This document shows, one piece after another, positions 26,707 through 38,603 of a DNA stretch of 64,000 nt. The first letter of the stretch is position 1; the number at the start of each line of letters is the position of its first letter. Below the pieces are notes generated by a model. It was not told the origin of the DNA. It searched no databases and saw nothing but the letters and a program-made list of their open reading frames with translations. Where the stretch lies: contig JAPLUI010000330.1 of the NCBI GenBank assembly GCA_026397725.1, positions 1-64,000 on the forward strand. Reading direction: 5' to 3'. This DNA comes from Verrucomicrobiota bacterium. GTDB lineage: Bacteria; Verrucomicrobiota; Verrucomicrobiia; Verrucomicrobiales; Akkermansiaceae. The position numbers and the translations under genes are program-made.

Positions 26707-29147
26707 TGATAGACCACACCCCGTGCCGCCTGTCGGCTTTCCTTGGCGCAGCCTTGGCGCTGCTGTCTGTATCTAACACCTCACGCGCCGCAACCTCCGC
26801 CATCAAGGATGGCAATGTGGTGGTGCTGCAAAACGAGCAAATGAGGGTTGCCTACGACTTGGCGAGCGGAACCTACTCTGCTTGCAGCCGCACGGACAAG
26901 TCGTCGAACATCACCGGCGCCTGTCTCCGGATTGACGAGTTCTCCTCGGATGCCGCGGGGCTGACCCGCACCTGGGAGAGCGCGAGGATCACGGATGAAC
27001 TCGGTACAGGGCAGAAGCTGTTGATCAAGGCATCCGGTCCGGGAAAGCCGGACCTGCTCCTCGAAATCGCGCTGTACGACGATCGGAGTTTCCTCGCGCT
27101 CTGCGGTGGCCTCAAGAACACCCTCGGCCAGAGTTTGAGCGTCAAGGAGATCAATCCGCTCCATCTCGCCAAGGCCTTTGATGGAGTCAGCGGCAAGGCC
27201 GACCTGCGCATGCTCAACGGCCCCGGCGGCGCGGGCCTCGGCCCGCGGATGGACGGGGTCAAACAAGAGATCGGACTGCAGACCCGGGTCCACAGCACCA
27301 CCACCATGGAATGCCCTAACAACCTACTGGCCACCTTTGTGAGCAATGGCCAGCGCAAGTCCATCGTGGTGGGCGGGCTGACCTATCACGACTATGCCAA
27401 GGTGGCCAGCGCCGCGCGCGTCGGCACCGACGACCTGGTGGCCGGGATCATGAGTTGGGATGGCGCCGGCAAGCAGGTTGATCCGGGCGTCAGCTACCTG
27501 CCGGATGACCGCTATTATCTCGACTTCCTCACCGCCAACCCGTTCGAGGCACTGGAGCAATATGGCCTGGCGGTGCGGGCGGCGCAGAAAGTCAAGCTGA
27601 TGATCAATGACTTTCCGACCGTCGACGGCTGGTACGTCGCGGTCTTCAGCGGCGGCGGTTCCGAGCCTAACAACACGGCCGGGATGGTCGCGCAGATGGA
27701 CGCGGTGGTCAAATCCGGGTTCCTGCGCTACAGCAAGGTTGGCATCAGGCTGATTCCCGACGACTACGGGGCCAACAACGAGCAGGGCTGGTGGGACGAT
27801 GCCCACTGGCAGCAATACGGCCACTACGTCAAACCCTACGAAACCACCAGGAAATGGGGGCAGGCGATCACCGAGCGCGGCGGCCTCCCGTTCACCTACT
27901 GTCAGACCGGCTGCAACTCCCGCGACTTCATTGCCGCCCATCCGGACTGGTATTTGTTCAATGACACCAAGCGGCTCTTCGACGAGAAAGGCAGTTTGAC
28001 TTATATCAAAGGTGCGCTGGACTACACCGATCCCGGCTTCAAGGATCACATGCGCAAGGTTTATGAGAACATGCGGGACGGTGGCCTGGCCGGGCTGATG
28101 TTCGACTACCCCGAGAACCTGTTCCGCCAGGACCGCGGCTTCGAGGACAAGAATGCGACTGCGGCGGCGGCTTATCGGGCTATCTTTGAATTGCCCAAGA
28201 CTGTCCTCGGTGCCAATTGCTACATCGATGAACGCAATGTCTGGGCCATGCCCAATGGCCGGAGCTGCTTCTCGGACGTGACCGCCGGGGTCGTGGACTC
28301 ACAGCGGGTCTGGGGCGACACCGATTTCGCGACCCCCGAGATGATTTCCCGCTGCGGTCACCGCTGGTACAAGAACCGGGTCATCTTCACCTACGACATG
28401 GACTCCAAGAACCTGTTCAAGGTATCGCCTAACAACCGTGACGGCCTGCGGCAGTTGCTCACGATGGTCTATACGGTGGCCCCGAGGTTTGTGCTGGCCA
28501 GCAGCTTCAGCAAGATGACTCCCGAGCAGTTGCACGACCTGTCGCGGATCTATCCGATCCATTCCACTCCGCGCAGCGCGCGGCCGCTGGATGCCTTCAC
28601 GCGGGAGGACGGCATTCCCCATATCTACGACCAGGTGATCGATGACGTGTGGCATCAGCTCGTCTTTTACAATCCGGACGGAGCCGCAGCCGGGACCATC
28701 GGCGTGGAGATCGGCAAGGACAGTTCGTTTGGCGGGATGGGGCTCAAGGCCGACAAGAGCTACTATGTCTATGATTTTTGGAACGACGCGCTCCTCGGCA
28801 AATTCCCCGGCAGCGGCAAGCTCGAACAAGTGCTGCGGCCCGGCGAAGTCAGAATGATGTCGGTGCATGAGGTGGCGGACCATCCGCAGTTCATTTCATC
28901 CAACCGGCACGTCATGCAGGGCTATGTGGATGTGCTCAAGACCGCAACCCTCAGCGGCACCTCCAAGGTGGTGGGCGGGGAAACCTACAAGCTGGTCATC
29001 GCCACCAACGGCCTCAAGCCGGTCGGGGGTTCCGCGCAAGGTGCCAAGGCGGAGGTCAGGATGAACGCGCCCGAGACCGCCGGCATCGCCGTGCTCGGCA
29101 TCGACCAAGCCGACAACGGCACCGTGGACTGGGCTGTGACATTCTAG
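26707..29147 (+). CDS. Secreted putative TIM-barrel glycosidase (alpha-galactosidase-like), paralogue of 31226..33672
   Basis: Signal peptide MIDHTPCRLSAFLGAALALLSVSNTSRA; GIRLIPDDYGANNEQGWWDDAHWQQYGHYVKP; GGLAGLMFDYPENLF. Family assignment tentative. Confidence 0.6.
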
Positions 29148-29158
29148 GAACAAGACTT

Positions 29159-31135
29159 ATGATCGAATTGTTAACATTGTTATGGATATTCAACACCTCG
29201 CAGCCCGCGCAAAGTTCCCTTACCGCGCAGGCTCCGCAGGCCGAATTCGCGGCACCGGCGAATCCGAGCGCGGGCTTCACGGTCAAGTTCACAGTGGACT
29301 TGAGGAAGTTCGCCGGCGAGAAAAACATTCTCGAGATCCCCAATGTGCTCAACGTCAGTCTGCGGCAGCATGATCCGCTCGACCGTAACCGGCAGAATTA
29401 TCCGGCGTTCAAGATGGCCGATGGCTCGGTGCCGGTACTGGAGGCGACGGTGATGCTCCATTCCACCGAGCATCCGGACTGGAAGAACATGACCATCGGT
29501 ATTCCGCTCGCTCTGCTCAAGAAGCCGGCAGGCCAACACGAGGTCGTCCTCAACTTCTCCGGCGCGTGCTGGACGATGTATGTTGAAGGCGAATTGCTCG
29601 ACAACGATTTTCCGTTCGGGTATCCGGAATGGAAGGCAAGGAACGCGTGGAAGATGGATGCCGAGTATGTGACAATGGCGGCGATATATCTCCCCGCAAT
29701 CACGCCCGAGAAGCAGGTGGCCAAGAAGCCCGCCGTCGCGCCGGTTCAATACTGGACACCCCCGGGACACAACAGTTGGGTCGGCGATGTGGCGACTTGT
29801 TTCCACAAAGAACGCTATCATGTGTTCTACTTGTATGACCGCCGCCACCACGGCAGCAAGTTTGGCTGCGGCGCGCACTATTTCGAACACCTCTCCACCA
29901 CCGACTTCAAAACGTGGACCGAACATGAAGCCGCGACGCCGCTTGAAGAGCAATGGGAGACCATTGGCACGGGCACGCCGTTCGTCTTCAATGATAAGTT
30001 GTGTGTCAGTTATGGGATGCACACCACGCGCATCTATCCGCAGGACAAGACCACGCTCCCCGCGCAATGGGCCGCCCTCAACCAGACCGGCCGCAGCGGC
30101 GCATTCAACCGTGCCACCACCCCCGGCATTCCCGCAGGCTCGACTTACGCGGTGAGCGCCGACGGCATCAGCAACTTCAAGAAGTCCCAGGTCATGTTCC
30201 ACCCTTGCGAAAACCCAAGCGTCTATACCGACCCAAGCGGCAACTTGCGCATGATGGCGAACTATGGTTCCAGCGGCATTTGGGAAAGTGATTCCATTGA
30301 CGGCGGTTGGCGCTGTGTCAGTCCGGGCTTCCCGCCCGGCGGCGATTGCACCTTCTTCTTCCGCTGGGGCGAGTTTGATTATATCATCGGTGGCTTCGTC
30401 AAGCTCTGGTCGAAACCCGCCGCCGCGCCGGACACGGCATATCAAGATGTGGTGGCTAAAGGACTCGATTTCTACGACGGCCTGTGCGTTCCGGCGATCA
30501 GCGAAATCACCGGCGGACGCTTCCTGATGGCAGGTTGGGTCGGCATCCGCGGCTGGGGCGGCAAGCTGGTGATCCGCGAGTTACTGCAATTCCCCGACGG
30601 CCGAATCGGCGCGAAGTGGCTAAAGGAGATCACGCCCGAAACCGACAAGCCCGCAACACTCACGGCAAAGATTGCCGAACCGACCCCATTTCCGACCGAT
30701 GGCAAACCGTTTCTGCTGACCTTCGACGTGCAGCCCGCAGTGGCCAAACAAGGCAAATTCGGCATTGCGTTCCTGCCTGAAACCGGCACGCAGGCGGCCT
30801 GCGAACTGCAGATCCGGTTAGAGGAGCGGTGCGCGCAATTCGCTCCCGCTGCCTTGACCGACTTCGCAGCGCGTGAAAAGTCACTGCGCGAGGGTGGCGG
30901 GGCTCACGCAATCGATAATCTCATCGACGTTGACAAGCCATTTACGGTGCGCGTGATAGTCAAGGGTGATGCTAAGATTGGGGGGACGCTGATTGATGCG
31001 GAAATAGCCGGACAGCGCACGATGGTGTCTTATCGTCCTGATCTATCCGTCAAGAAGATGCTCTTCCGCACCGAAGGCGTCGAACTGAGGAATGTTCAAA
31101 TTGCGCCGCTCAAGAACCAGGAGCCTCTGCGCTAG
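29159..31135 (+). CDS. GH32-like (clan GH-J type beta-propeller) protein
   Basis: WTPPGHNSWVGDVATCFHKERYHVFYLYDRRHHGSKFGCGAHYFEHLSTTDFKTWTEHEAATPL; ENPSVYTDPSGNLRMMANYG. Confidence 0.65.
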   Translation: MIELLTLLWIFNTSQPAQSSLTAQAPQAEFAAPANPSAGFTVKFTVDLRKFAGEKNILEIPNVLNVSLRQHDPLDRNRQNYPAFKMADGSVPVLEATVMLHSTEHPDWKNMTIGIPLALLKKPAGQHEVVLNFSGACWTMYVEGELLDNDFPFGYPEWKARNAWKMDAEYVTMAAIYLPAITPEKQVAKKPAVAPVQYWTPPGHNSWVGDVATCFHKERYHVFYLYDRRHHGSKFGCGAHYFEHLSTTDFKTWTEHEAATPLEEQWETIGTGTPFVFNDKLCVSYGMHTTRIYPQDKTTLPAQWAALNQTGRSGAFNRATTPGIPAGSTYAVSADGISNFKKSQVMFHPCENPSVYTDPSGNLRMMANYGSSGIWESDSIDGGWRCVSPGFPPGGDCTFFFRWGEFDYIIGGFVKLWSKPAAAPDTAYQDVVAKGLDFYDGLCVPAISEITGGRFLMAGWVGIRGWGGKLVIRELLQFPDGRIGAKWLKEITPETDKPATLTAKIAEPTPFPTDGKPFLLTFDVQPAVAKQGKFGIAFLPETGTQAACELQIRLEERCAQFAPAALTDFAAREKSLREGGGAHAIDNLIDVDKPFTVRVIVKGDAKIGGTLIDAEIAGQRTMVSYRPDLSVKKMLFRTEGVELRNVQIAPLKNQEPLR

Positions 31136-31225
31136 GACACGGCGGAAATGCCACACCACCCTAACGCCCGCCGACCCGGCAAATTTCAATTCCCCCTCGC
31201 ACAAGGCATCACCATAAATCAACCA

Positions 31226-33672
31226 ATGAGAAGCCAAAACAAAGACCATGCACCCCGCGGCCTTGCCATCTGCCTCTGCGCCGCCGCGGCGCTGCTGTCC
31301 GCATCGAACGCCTGCCGCGCCGCCACCACCGCCGTCAGGGAAGGCGCCAAGGTGGTACTGCAAAACGAGCTGGTGAGGATTGAATACGACCTGACCAAAG
31401 GCACCTACTCCGCATATAACCCGAATGACATGTCCTCCAACATCGTCGGTGCCTGTCTCCGGATCAATGACTTCGCAACGGACGCGGCGGGCTTGACCCA
31501 CACTTGGGAAAGCACGCCGGTGACGGATGAACTTGGCACGGGGCGCAAGTTGTTGATCAAGACGAATGGTCCCGGCAAGCCGGAGTTGCAGTTGGAGATT
31601 GTGGTTTGCGACGAGCGCAATTTCCTCGCGCTCTGCGGTGGCCTCAAAAACACCCTCGGCCAGAGTATCAGCGTTAAGGAGATCAATCCGCTCCATCTCG
31701 CCAAAGCGTTCGATGGGGTCAGCGGCAAGACCGACCTGCGCATGCTCAACGGCCCCGGCGGCGCAGGCCTTGGCCAAGTCATGACCGGCGGGGCGGAAGT
31801 CGGGCATCAGAGCCGGGTCCACAACGTCGCCACCATGGAAAGCCCGAACAACCTGCTGGCGGCCTTCGTGAGCGAAGGCAAGCAGAGGTCGATTGTGCTG
31901 GGCGGCTTGACCTACCACGACTACTCGAAGTATGCCAGCGTTGCGCGCGGCGGCGGCGACGAACTTGCTGTCAGCGTGATGAGTTGGGATCCCGTCGGGA
32001 AACGCGTCGATCCGGGCGTGAGCTACCTGCCGGATGACCGCTGCTATGTGGACTTCTGCACTGCCAACCAGTTCGACGCGCTGGAACAGTATGGCTTGGC
32101 GGTGCGGGCAGCACAGAAAATCAAACTCAAGATCAATGACTTTCCGACCGTCTGCGGCTGGTATGTTGCCGTGTTCGGCGGCGGCGGCGGCTCCGAACCT
32201 AACAACACAGCCGGGATGGTCGCGCAGATGGACGCGGTAGTCAAATCCGGGTTCCTGCGTTACAGCAAGGTTGGCATCAGACTGATTCCCGACGATTACG
32301 GGGCCAACAACGAGCAGGGCTGGTGGGACGACGCGCACTGGCAGCAATACGGCCACTACGTCAAACCCTACGAGACCACCAAGAAGTGGGCCCAGGCGAT
32401 CCTCGAGCGTGGCGGCATCCCGCTGATCTACAGCCAGACCACCTCGTATTCCCGCGACTTCATGGCCGCTCATTCTGACTGGTACACGCACAACGACTCC
32501 AAGCGGCTGGTGAAAGCCGATGGCAGCCTGGATCATGCCAAGGGAGCGCTGGATTTCACTGACACAGGGCTCAAGGAACACATGCGCAAGGTCTATGAGA
32601 ACATGCGCGACGGCGGCTTGGCCGGGCTGATGTTCGACTATCCGGAAGACAGGTTCAGACAGGACGGCGGATTCGATGACAAGTATGCCACCGCGGCGGC
32701 CGCCTATCGGACGATTTTCGAATTGCCCAAGACCATCCTTGGCCCCAATTCCTACATCGACGAGCGCAATTGCTGGGGATCCGCCAATGGCAGGGGTGCC
32801 TTCATGGACGTGACGGCCGGGGTGGTGGACTCACAACGGGTGTGGGGCGATACCGATGTCGCCACACCCGAGATGTATTCCCGCTGCGGCCACCGCTGGT
32901 ACAAGAACCGGGTCGTCTTCACCTACGACATGGACTCCAAGAACCTGTTCAAGACCTCGCCCAACAACCGTGACGGCCTGCGCCAGTTGCTGACGATGGT
33001 CTATACGGTGGCCCCGCGCTTTGTGCTGGCCAGCAGCTTCAGCAAGATGACTCCAGAGCACTTGCACGACCTGTCGCGCATCTATCCGATCCATGCCACG
33101 CCGCGCAGCGCGCGGCCGCTGGATGCCTTCACGCGGGAGGACGGCATTCCCCATATCTACGACCAGGTGATCGATGACACGTGGCATCAGCTCGTCTTCT
33201 ACAATCCGGACGTGGCGGCTGCCGGGACGATCAGCGTGGACATCGGTAAGGACACCTCGGTTGGCGGGATGGGGCTCAAGGCCGACAAGAGTTATTATGT
33301 CTATGACTTCTGGAACGACGCGTTCCTCGGAAAACTTCCCGGCAGCGGCAAGCTCGAACAAGTGCTGCGGCCCGGCGAAGTCAGAATGATGTCGGTGCAT
33401 GAGGTGGCGGACCATCCGCAGTTCATTTCATCCAACCGGCACGTCATGCAGGGCTATGTGGATGTGCTCAAGACCGCACGTCCAAGGTAGTGGGCGGAGA
33501 AACCTATCAACTGGTCATCGCCACCAATGGCCTCAAGCCGGCCGGATGCACCGCACCGGGTGCGAAGGCGGAGGTCAAGGTGATCAGCCCTGAGGCGGGC
33601 GGCATTGCCGCCCTCGACTTGGAGGCAAAGGAAAATGCGACGGTGGACTGGTCGGTGTCTTTCGAGAGGTGA
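31226..33672 (+). pseudogene. Paralogue of 26707..29147 with a 3' frameshift (ORF stops at 33490; the remaining C-terminus continues in another frame to 33672)
   Basis: The paralogue reads DVLKTATLSGTSKVVGGETYKLVIATNGLKP; here DVLKTARPR-stop, then GGETYQLVIATNGLKPAGCTAPGAKAEVK...VDWSVSFER in the next frame; net 13-bp deletion by direct comparison. Confidence 0.7.
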
Positions 33673-33678
33673 ATAACT

Positions 33679-36609
33679 ATGAATATCCTGACATCACTAT
33701 TGGTCATCGCGATGCCACTTGCGAGCGCCGCCGCCACCGCGCTGGCCGGCAACATCGTTTGTCCAGCGGACGCGCCGGCGAATGTGAAGTTGGCGGCTAA
33801 GGAGATTCGCCGCTATGTCTATCTGCGGACTGGGATGCTCTTGCCGATCACGGCAGATGCCGGGACGATTGTGTTGCGGGTGGACAGTTCGCTGCAACCC
33901 CAGCAGTACCGGCTGAAATCGGAGGGGGAGCGACTGACGGTCACCGGCGGCAGCGATGTGGGGGTGCTGTACGGGGCCTACCGATATGCGGAGTTGTTGG
34001 GAGTGCGGTTCTATTTGCACGAGGATGTGTTACCGGATGAGTCATTGAAGGAGCTGCCGGCGGTGGATGAGGCCGGAAAGCCGGTGTTTGGGGTGCGCGG
34101 GATTTTGCCGTTCCATGATTTCGCACAGGGACCGGATTTGTGGGAAGCGGATGATTACAAGGCGGTGTTATCACAGATGGTGAAGTTGCGGATGAACTTC
34201 ATCGGGCTGCACACATACAGCGAGTGCGGTTGGGGATCGGAGCCGACCGTTTGGATAGGGATGCCGGAAGATGTGGGCCCGGATGGCCGGCCGAAGTTCA
34301 GCTACGCAAGTTATTATGTGAACACCGAGCGCACCACCGGCGGACAAAAGGCCGGGCGCACCAACAAGTTTGGCTACGGCGCGAGCGAGTTGTTTGAGTC
34401 GGATGTGTGGGGACCGTCGGTGATGCGGAGGCTGATGCCGCACGGCAAAACCGTCGAGGATAAGAATGAGGTGTTCGTGCGCAGTGGCAGGCTGCTGAAC
34501 GAGGCGTTCACCTACGCGCACCGGTTTGGCGTGAAGACATGCGTGGGCACGGAGACGCCCTTGACGCATCCGACGCGGTTTTTCCCGATGGAACTGCGCG
34601 CGCATCTCAAGGAACAAGGGAAGTCGATCCAGGATCCCGAAGTCCACAAGGCGCTGTATCGGGGCACCTTCCAGCGGGCGATGCAGACCTATCCGCTAGA
34701 TTACTACTGGCTCTGGACGCACGAGGGGTGGCGCTTGCCGCAATCGGAGGCGGAGGTGCAGCAGGCGCAAGACGACCTGGAGCGGGCGGTTGAAGCGGCG
34801 AAGGAAGTGGGTGTGCCGTTCACGCTGGCGACGGCGGGGTGGGCCCTGGGACCGCTGAAGGATCGCACGATGTTTGACCGCTTGCTGCCCAAGACCATGC
34901 CATTCTCGGCACTGAATCTCGAATTGGGGACCGTGCCGGTCGATGAGGGGTTCGCGCGCTTGAAGGGCCGGCCGGGATGGGCGATTCCGTGGCTGGAAGA
35001 TGACTTGAGCGTGAGTTCGCCGCAGTTATGGGTCGGGCGGATCCGGCGCGATGCGTATGATGCGCAACGCTACGGCTGTGATGGGTTGATCGGGATCCAC
35101 TGGCGCACCGAGGAAGTCGGACCGATGGTCGCGGCATTGGCTCAAGCCCAGTGGAAGGTGCCGCAGCCGCAAGCGGACACCAAGGCCGCCGCGCCGGCGA
35201 TTGTGGTCCACGGTGGCAACGCGGCCGGCTTCGCCGAACCGGTTGTTGGCGCGAACGCCAGTCCCATATACCAAACTGTCAGTTGGGACACGGCGGGTTA
35301 TGATTTCCCGGTGGCCAATGGCGCGTACCGGGTGACGCTCCAGTTCAACGAACCGGCATACGACCGTGCCGGCAAACGCGTCTTTGGCGTGACTCTGCAA
35401 GGCGAAACCGTCGTGCGCCGACTCGACATCTTCGAGCGCGTCGGCAAGAACCACGCGCTCGACCTGACGTTCGACCAGGTGAAAGTCACCCAAGGCAAAA
35501 TGGCAATCGGCTTCCTCAAGAACATCTCGTCGCAATTGCTCGAAGCCGACCGCAAAGCGATGGATGCCGGGTATGCCGACTTTCCGTGCATTGCCGGCAT
35601 TGTCATCGAAGGGCCGAGCACCATCAAACTCAACTGTGGCGGCCCGGCGTGGCAGGATTACGTGGCCGAGCCCGGCCCGCCGGGTTTGCCGCGTAACCTG
35701 CCAGTGCAGGACTTCTACGCGGACTGGGCGGCGCACCAATTTGGTACCGAAGCCGCCACCCAGATCGCCGGGATCTTCGCGCGGATCGACGGTCACTTGC
35801 CCGCGCCGATGACTGGCTGTCCCGGTGGACTAACAACCAACGGCGTGCCGTGGGAACAGGCTCGGGGTGCCTATGACTTCGTGGCCGAACTGGCAGCATT
35901 GCGCCCGAAGATCCGCGGCACCGGCCAGCAAGCACGGTTCGACAAGTGGGTGAACATCTTTGAATACCTCCGCGTGACCGGCAAGGTCGGCTGTGAATGT
36001 GGCGAAATGGATCGTGTGATGGCAGAGTTGGCAGCGATCAAGGAGCCGGTGGCACGCAAGCAATTCGCGCAGGCGACCGTGCTGCCGGTTAGAATTCGCT
36101 TGAACGAAGACTGGGGCAGCATGATGACCTTGGCCATCCAAACCGCCGACACCTGGGGCGGCATCGGCGTGGTCATGGGACAGGAACTCATGAATCGAGG
36201 TGAGATCAATCGCCTGGAGTGTCACGACCCCGCATTGCGCGCCGCGCTCGACGGCGACCTCCCGGCCAGCGCATTGCCGTGGATGGAGTACAGGGGCGCG
36301 CCGCGCCTGTTTGCGGTGACCAAGCGCTCCGTTGTTGACCGTGGCGAATCCTTGACCCTGAGAATCATCGCGCTCGATAAAGTACCGGTAAAGTCGGTCG
36401 CTGTTAGGGTCCGGCAGTTAGGCGGCAAATGGCAGACCATCCCGGCCACGCACCTCGCCCGCGCCGTGTACGAGGCAAAGCTGCCGACGGCGGAGGATGA
36501 CTTCGAGTACCACCTCACCGCCGAAACAGCCGGCGGCCATCATCTCGTTTGGCCCGCCACCGCGCCGTCCGAGAACCTGACCGTGGTGGTCACGGAACAG
36601 AACTTATGA
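33679..36609 (+). CDS. DUF4838-type secreted protein (GH67-N-like N-terminus) with a malectin-like domain
   Basis: NVKLAAKEIRRYVYLRTGMLLPI...GGSDVGVLYGAYRYAELLGVRFYLHEDVLP; malectin-like YDFPVANGAYRVTLQFNEPAYDRAGKRVFGVTLQGETVVRRLDIFERVG. Confidence 0.75.
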   Translation: MNILTSLLVIAMPLASAAATALAGNIVCPADAPANVKLAAKEIRRYVYLRTGMLLPITADAGTIVLRVDSSLQPQQYRLKSEGERLTVTGGSDVGVLYGAYRYAELLGVRFYLHEDVLPDESLKELPAVDEAGKPVFGVRGILPFHDFAQGPDLWEADDYKAVLSQMVKLRMNFIGLHTYSECGWGSEPTVWIGMPEDVGPDGRPKFSYASYYVNTERTTGGQKAGRTNKFGYGASELFESDVWGPSVMRRLMPHGKTVEDKNEVFVRSGRLLNEAFTYAHRFGVKTCVGTETPLTHPTRFFPMELRAHLKEQGKSIQDPEVHKALYRGTFQRAMQTYPLDYYWLWTHEGWRLPQSEAEVQQAQDDLERAVEAAKEVGVPFTLATAGWALGPLKDRTMFDRLLPKTMPFSALNLELGTVPVDEGFARLKGRPGWAIPWLEDDLSVSSPQLWVGRIRRDAYDAQRYGCDGLIGIHWRTEEVGPMVAALAQAQWKVPQPQADTKAAAPAIVVHGGNAAGFAEPVVGANASPIYQTVSWDTAGYDFPVANGAYRVTLQFNEPAYDRAGKRVFGVTLQGETVVRRLDIFERVGKNHALDLTFDQVKVTQGKMAIGFLKNISSQLLEADRKAMDAGYADFPCIAGIVIEGPSTIKLNCGGPAWQDYVAEPGPPGLPRNLPVQDFYADWAAHQFGTEAATQIAGIFARIDGHLPAPMTGCPGGLTTNGVPWEQARGAYDFVAELAALRPKIRGTGQQARFDKWVNIFEYLRVTGKVGCECGEMDRVMAELAAIKEPVARKQFAQATVLPVRIRLNEDWGSMMTLAIQTADTWGGIGVVMGQELMNRGEINRLECHDPALRAALDGDLPASALPWMEYRGAPRLFAVTKRSVVDRGESLTLRIIALDKVPVKSVAVRVRQLGGKWQTIPATHLARAVYEAKLPTAEDDFEYHLTAETAGGHHLVWPATAPSENLTVVVTEQNL

Positions 36610-37532
36610 AAGCACCAGCAGCATTACTAATCATCGCGCTGGCGAACGCCACCGCCACCGCAGCGGTGCAGGAGGCGGCGCACTACAGCCTCAAGGGTGC
36701 CGGGGGCGTCCGCGACACGGCCGGCCCGGAAACCCTGAAGGATCAGGCGGGCAAAGCACCGGACCTGAAACGTCAGGGCTCACCCAAAGTCATGTCTAAC
36801 GGACCGGAGGCGCGGCGGCAGGCATATGACTCGTCGATCAAGTTCGAGGAACCCAGCCAGTGTTACTCCGTCGCGAGGAACCTGATCAGCGGTGATGACT
36901 TCGTGGTCGAGGCCTGGGCATATGCGCTCAAGGGCAACGCCGGCGGCTGGCACGCCGTGGTCGCCAGCGGCAACGGCGCCAGCGGATTCCTGTTGGGCCA
37001 GAATGACAACCAGTGGAGCGTGTTGGTCGGCGGCGTCGGCAGCGTCAACCTCGGCACCGTGCAGCCGGAAACCTGGACCCATCTGGCCAAGAAGAGCCTT
37101 GACCGCTACGAGCGGCAATTCTTCAGCCTGCTGTCTTCCGGGGCTCAGGTGGGCTTGACGGGGCCACGCCTCTATGACGGCCCCAACAGCCAAGCCATGC
37201 TGAAGAAGTGGATGACCTGGTATCGCCGCTACCGCGCCATCATCCAGGGCGACATCATCCACCTGCGCCGTCCCGATGGCCGCGGACCGGACTACTACCT
37301 GCACGTCAATCCGTCTAACAAGGAAAAGGGCATGTTGCTGGTGTTCAATCCGCTCAACGAAGCGGCAAAGAAGGAACTCACGGTGCCGCTCTACTACACC
37401 GGGCTGACTGACACCGCGCGGATTCGCGAACAGGAGGGCCAGCCCCAAACCTATCAGTTCGACCGCGAGTTCAACGTGCGCGTGCCTCTGACGATTCCGG
37501 CCAACGGTTATAGCTGGTTCAGCATTGAATAG
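36606..37532 (+). CDS. Internally deleted paralogue of 22802..25762 (LamG N-terminus joined directly to the C-terminal ~145 aa)
   Basis: QPETWTHLA joined to KKSLDRYERQFFSLLSSGAQVGLTGPRLYDGPNSQAML; the full-length gene has ~680 aa between these segments; reading frame kept; ATGA overlap with the upstream gene. Confidence 0.75.
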   Translation: MKAPAALLIIALANATATAAVQEAAHYSLKGAGGVRDTAGPETLKDQAGKAPDLKRQGSPKVMSNGPEARRQAYDSSIKFEEPSQCYSVARNLISGDDFVVEAWAYALKGNAGGWHAVVASGNGASGFLLGQNDNQWSVLVGGVGSVNLGTVQPETWTHLAKKSLDRYERQFFSLLSSGAQVGLTGPRLYDGPNSQAMLKKWMTWYRRYRAIIQGDIIHLRRPDGRGPDYYLHVNPSNKEKGMLLVFNPLNEAAKKELTVPLYYTGLTDTARIREQEGQPQTYQFDREFNVRVPLTIPANGYSWFSIE

Positions 37533-37610
37533 GAGGACTTATATGAAATGCGATCTATCAGTCATGCGTACACGGACCCGCTCCATGAACCCAACATCCC
37601 CGCAACAGCT

Positions 37611-38600
37611 ATGATCACCACCCCGCCGGGATCCGTGCCTAACGCGGCACGTTCCAGCCAATTCCTCGCCATCGGCGCGTCCTTGATACTGGCGCCGCTC
37701 GCCGCGCTGAGCGCCGCACCACCCGTGGCCGCACCGGCGGCCAAGGCTGCAGCGTTGGCGTGGCCGGAGGTGAGCCGTCCCGAGACCAGGCCGTGGACAT
37801 GGTGGTGGTGGCATGGCAGCGCCGTGACCAAGGCTGACATCACCGCCAACCTGGAAGCCCTGCAACGCAGCGGCATCGGTGGCGTCTCCATCGTCTGCCT
37901 GCTAGATGTGCGTGATGAGCAGGCGGTCAAACTCCGCTATCTGTCGATGGAGTGGATCGAAGCGGTCGCCCATGCCGTGCGCGAGGCCCACCGCCTGGGC
38001 ATGGACGCGGACATGTCGCCGGTGCCCGGTTGGGCCTTCGGCGGGCCTTGGGTCAAGCGCGACGACGCCTGCTCGCAGGTGGATGTGACGCGGCTGCCCT
38101 TGGCCGACTGCCAGAAAAACGGCATGCGGATCGCGAGCTTCGCAAACGGCACCCCCGGCACGCCGGAACGGGGTGATCTAGCAACGGTGATGGCACAGGC
38201 TGCGGACGGGACCATGGTCGACGTGACCGCCCGGGTGGATGACGAGGGGATTCTGCGTTGGACCGCGCCGCCAGGGACGTGGACGCTCTATACAGCCAAG
38301 GCAGGCGGATCATCGGCGAGGTCATCTTTGAGCCTGGCAACGAACTCGATCTCAATGCCCTCTATGACATCCCGCAAGTTGATATGGGTGGGCCGCCGAG
38401 CTGGCACTTTCCCAACGGCCACTACTCCACCTATCATCTGTTCCGCCGCGGCAAGACCGCGAGTTCGCCCGCGCACATCCTCGGCAAGCCGCTGATCGCC
38501 TCCGAGACCCTAACCGTCATGGGCCCCATCCTCGACACGCCGCTCGAACTGGCCAAGGCGAAGATCGACTACGATCTGGTCGGCGGGATCAACCACACCG
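37611..38600 (+). pseudogene. GH106-like alpha-L-rhamnosidase remnant, internally deleted and frameshifted
   Basis: PWTWWWWHGSAVTKADITANLEALQRSGIGGVSIV...GWAFGGPW; frame change near 38300 to GNELDLNALYDIPQVDMGGPPSWHFPNGHYSTYHLFRRGKTASSPAHILGKPLIASETLTVMGP...GGINHT. Confidence 0.6.
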
Positions 38601-38603
38601 CAT

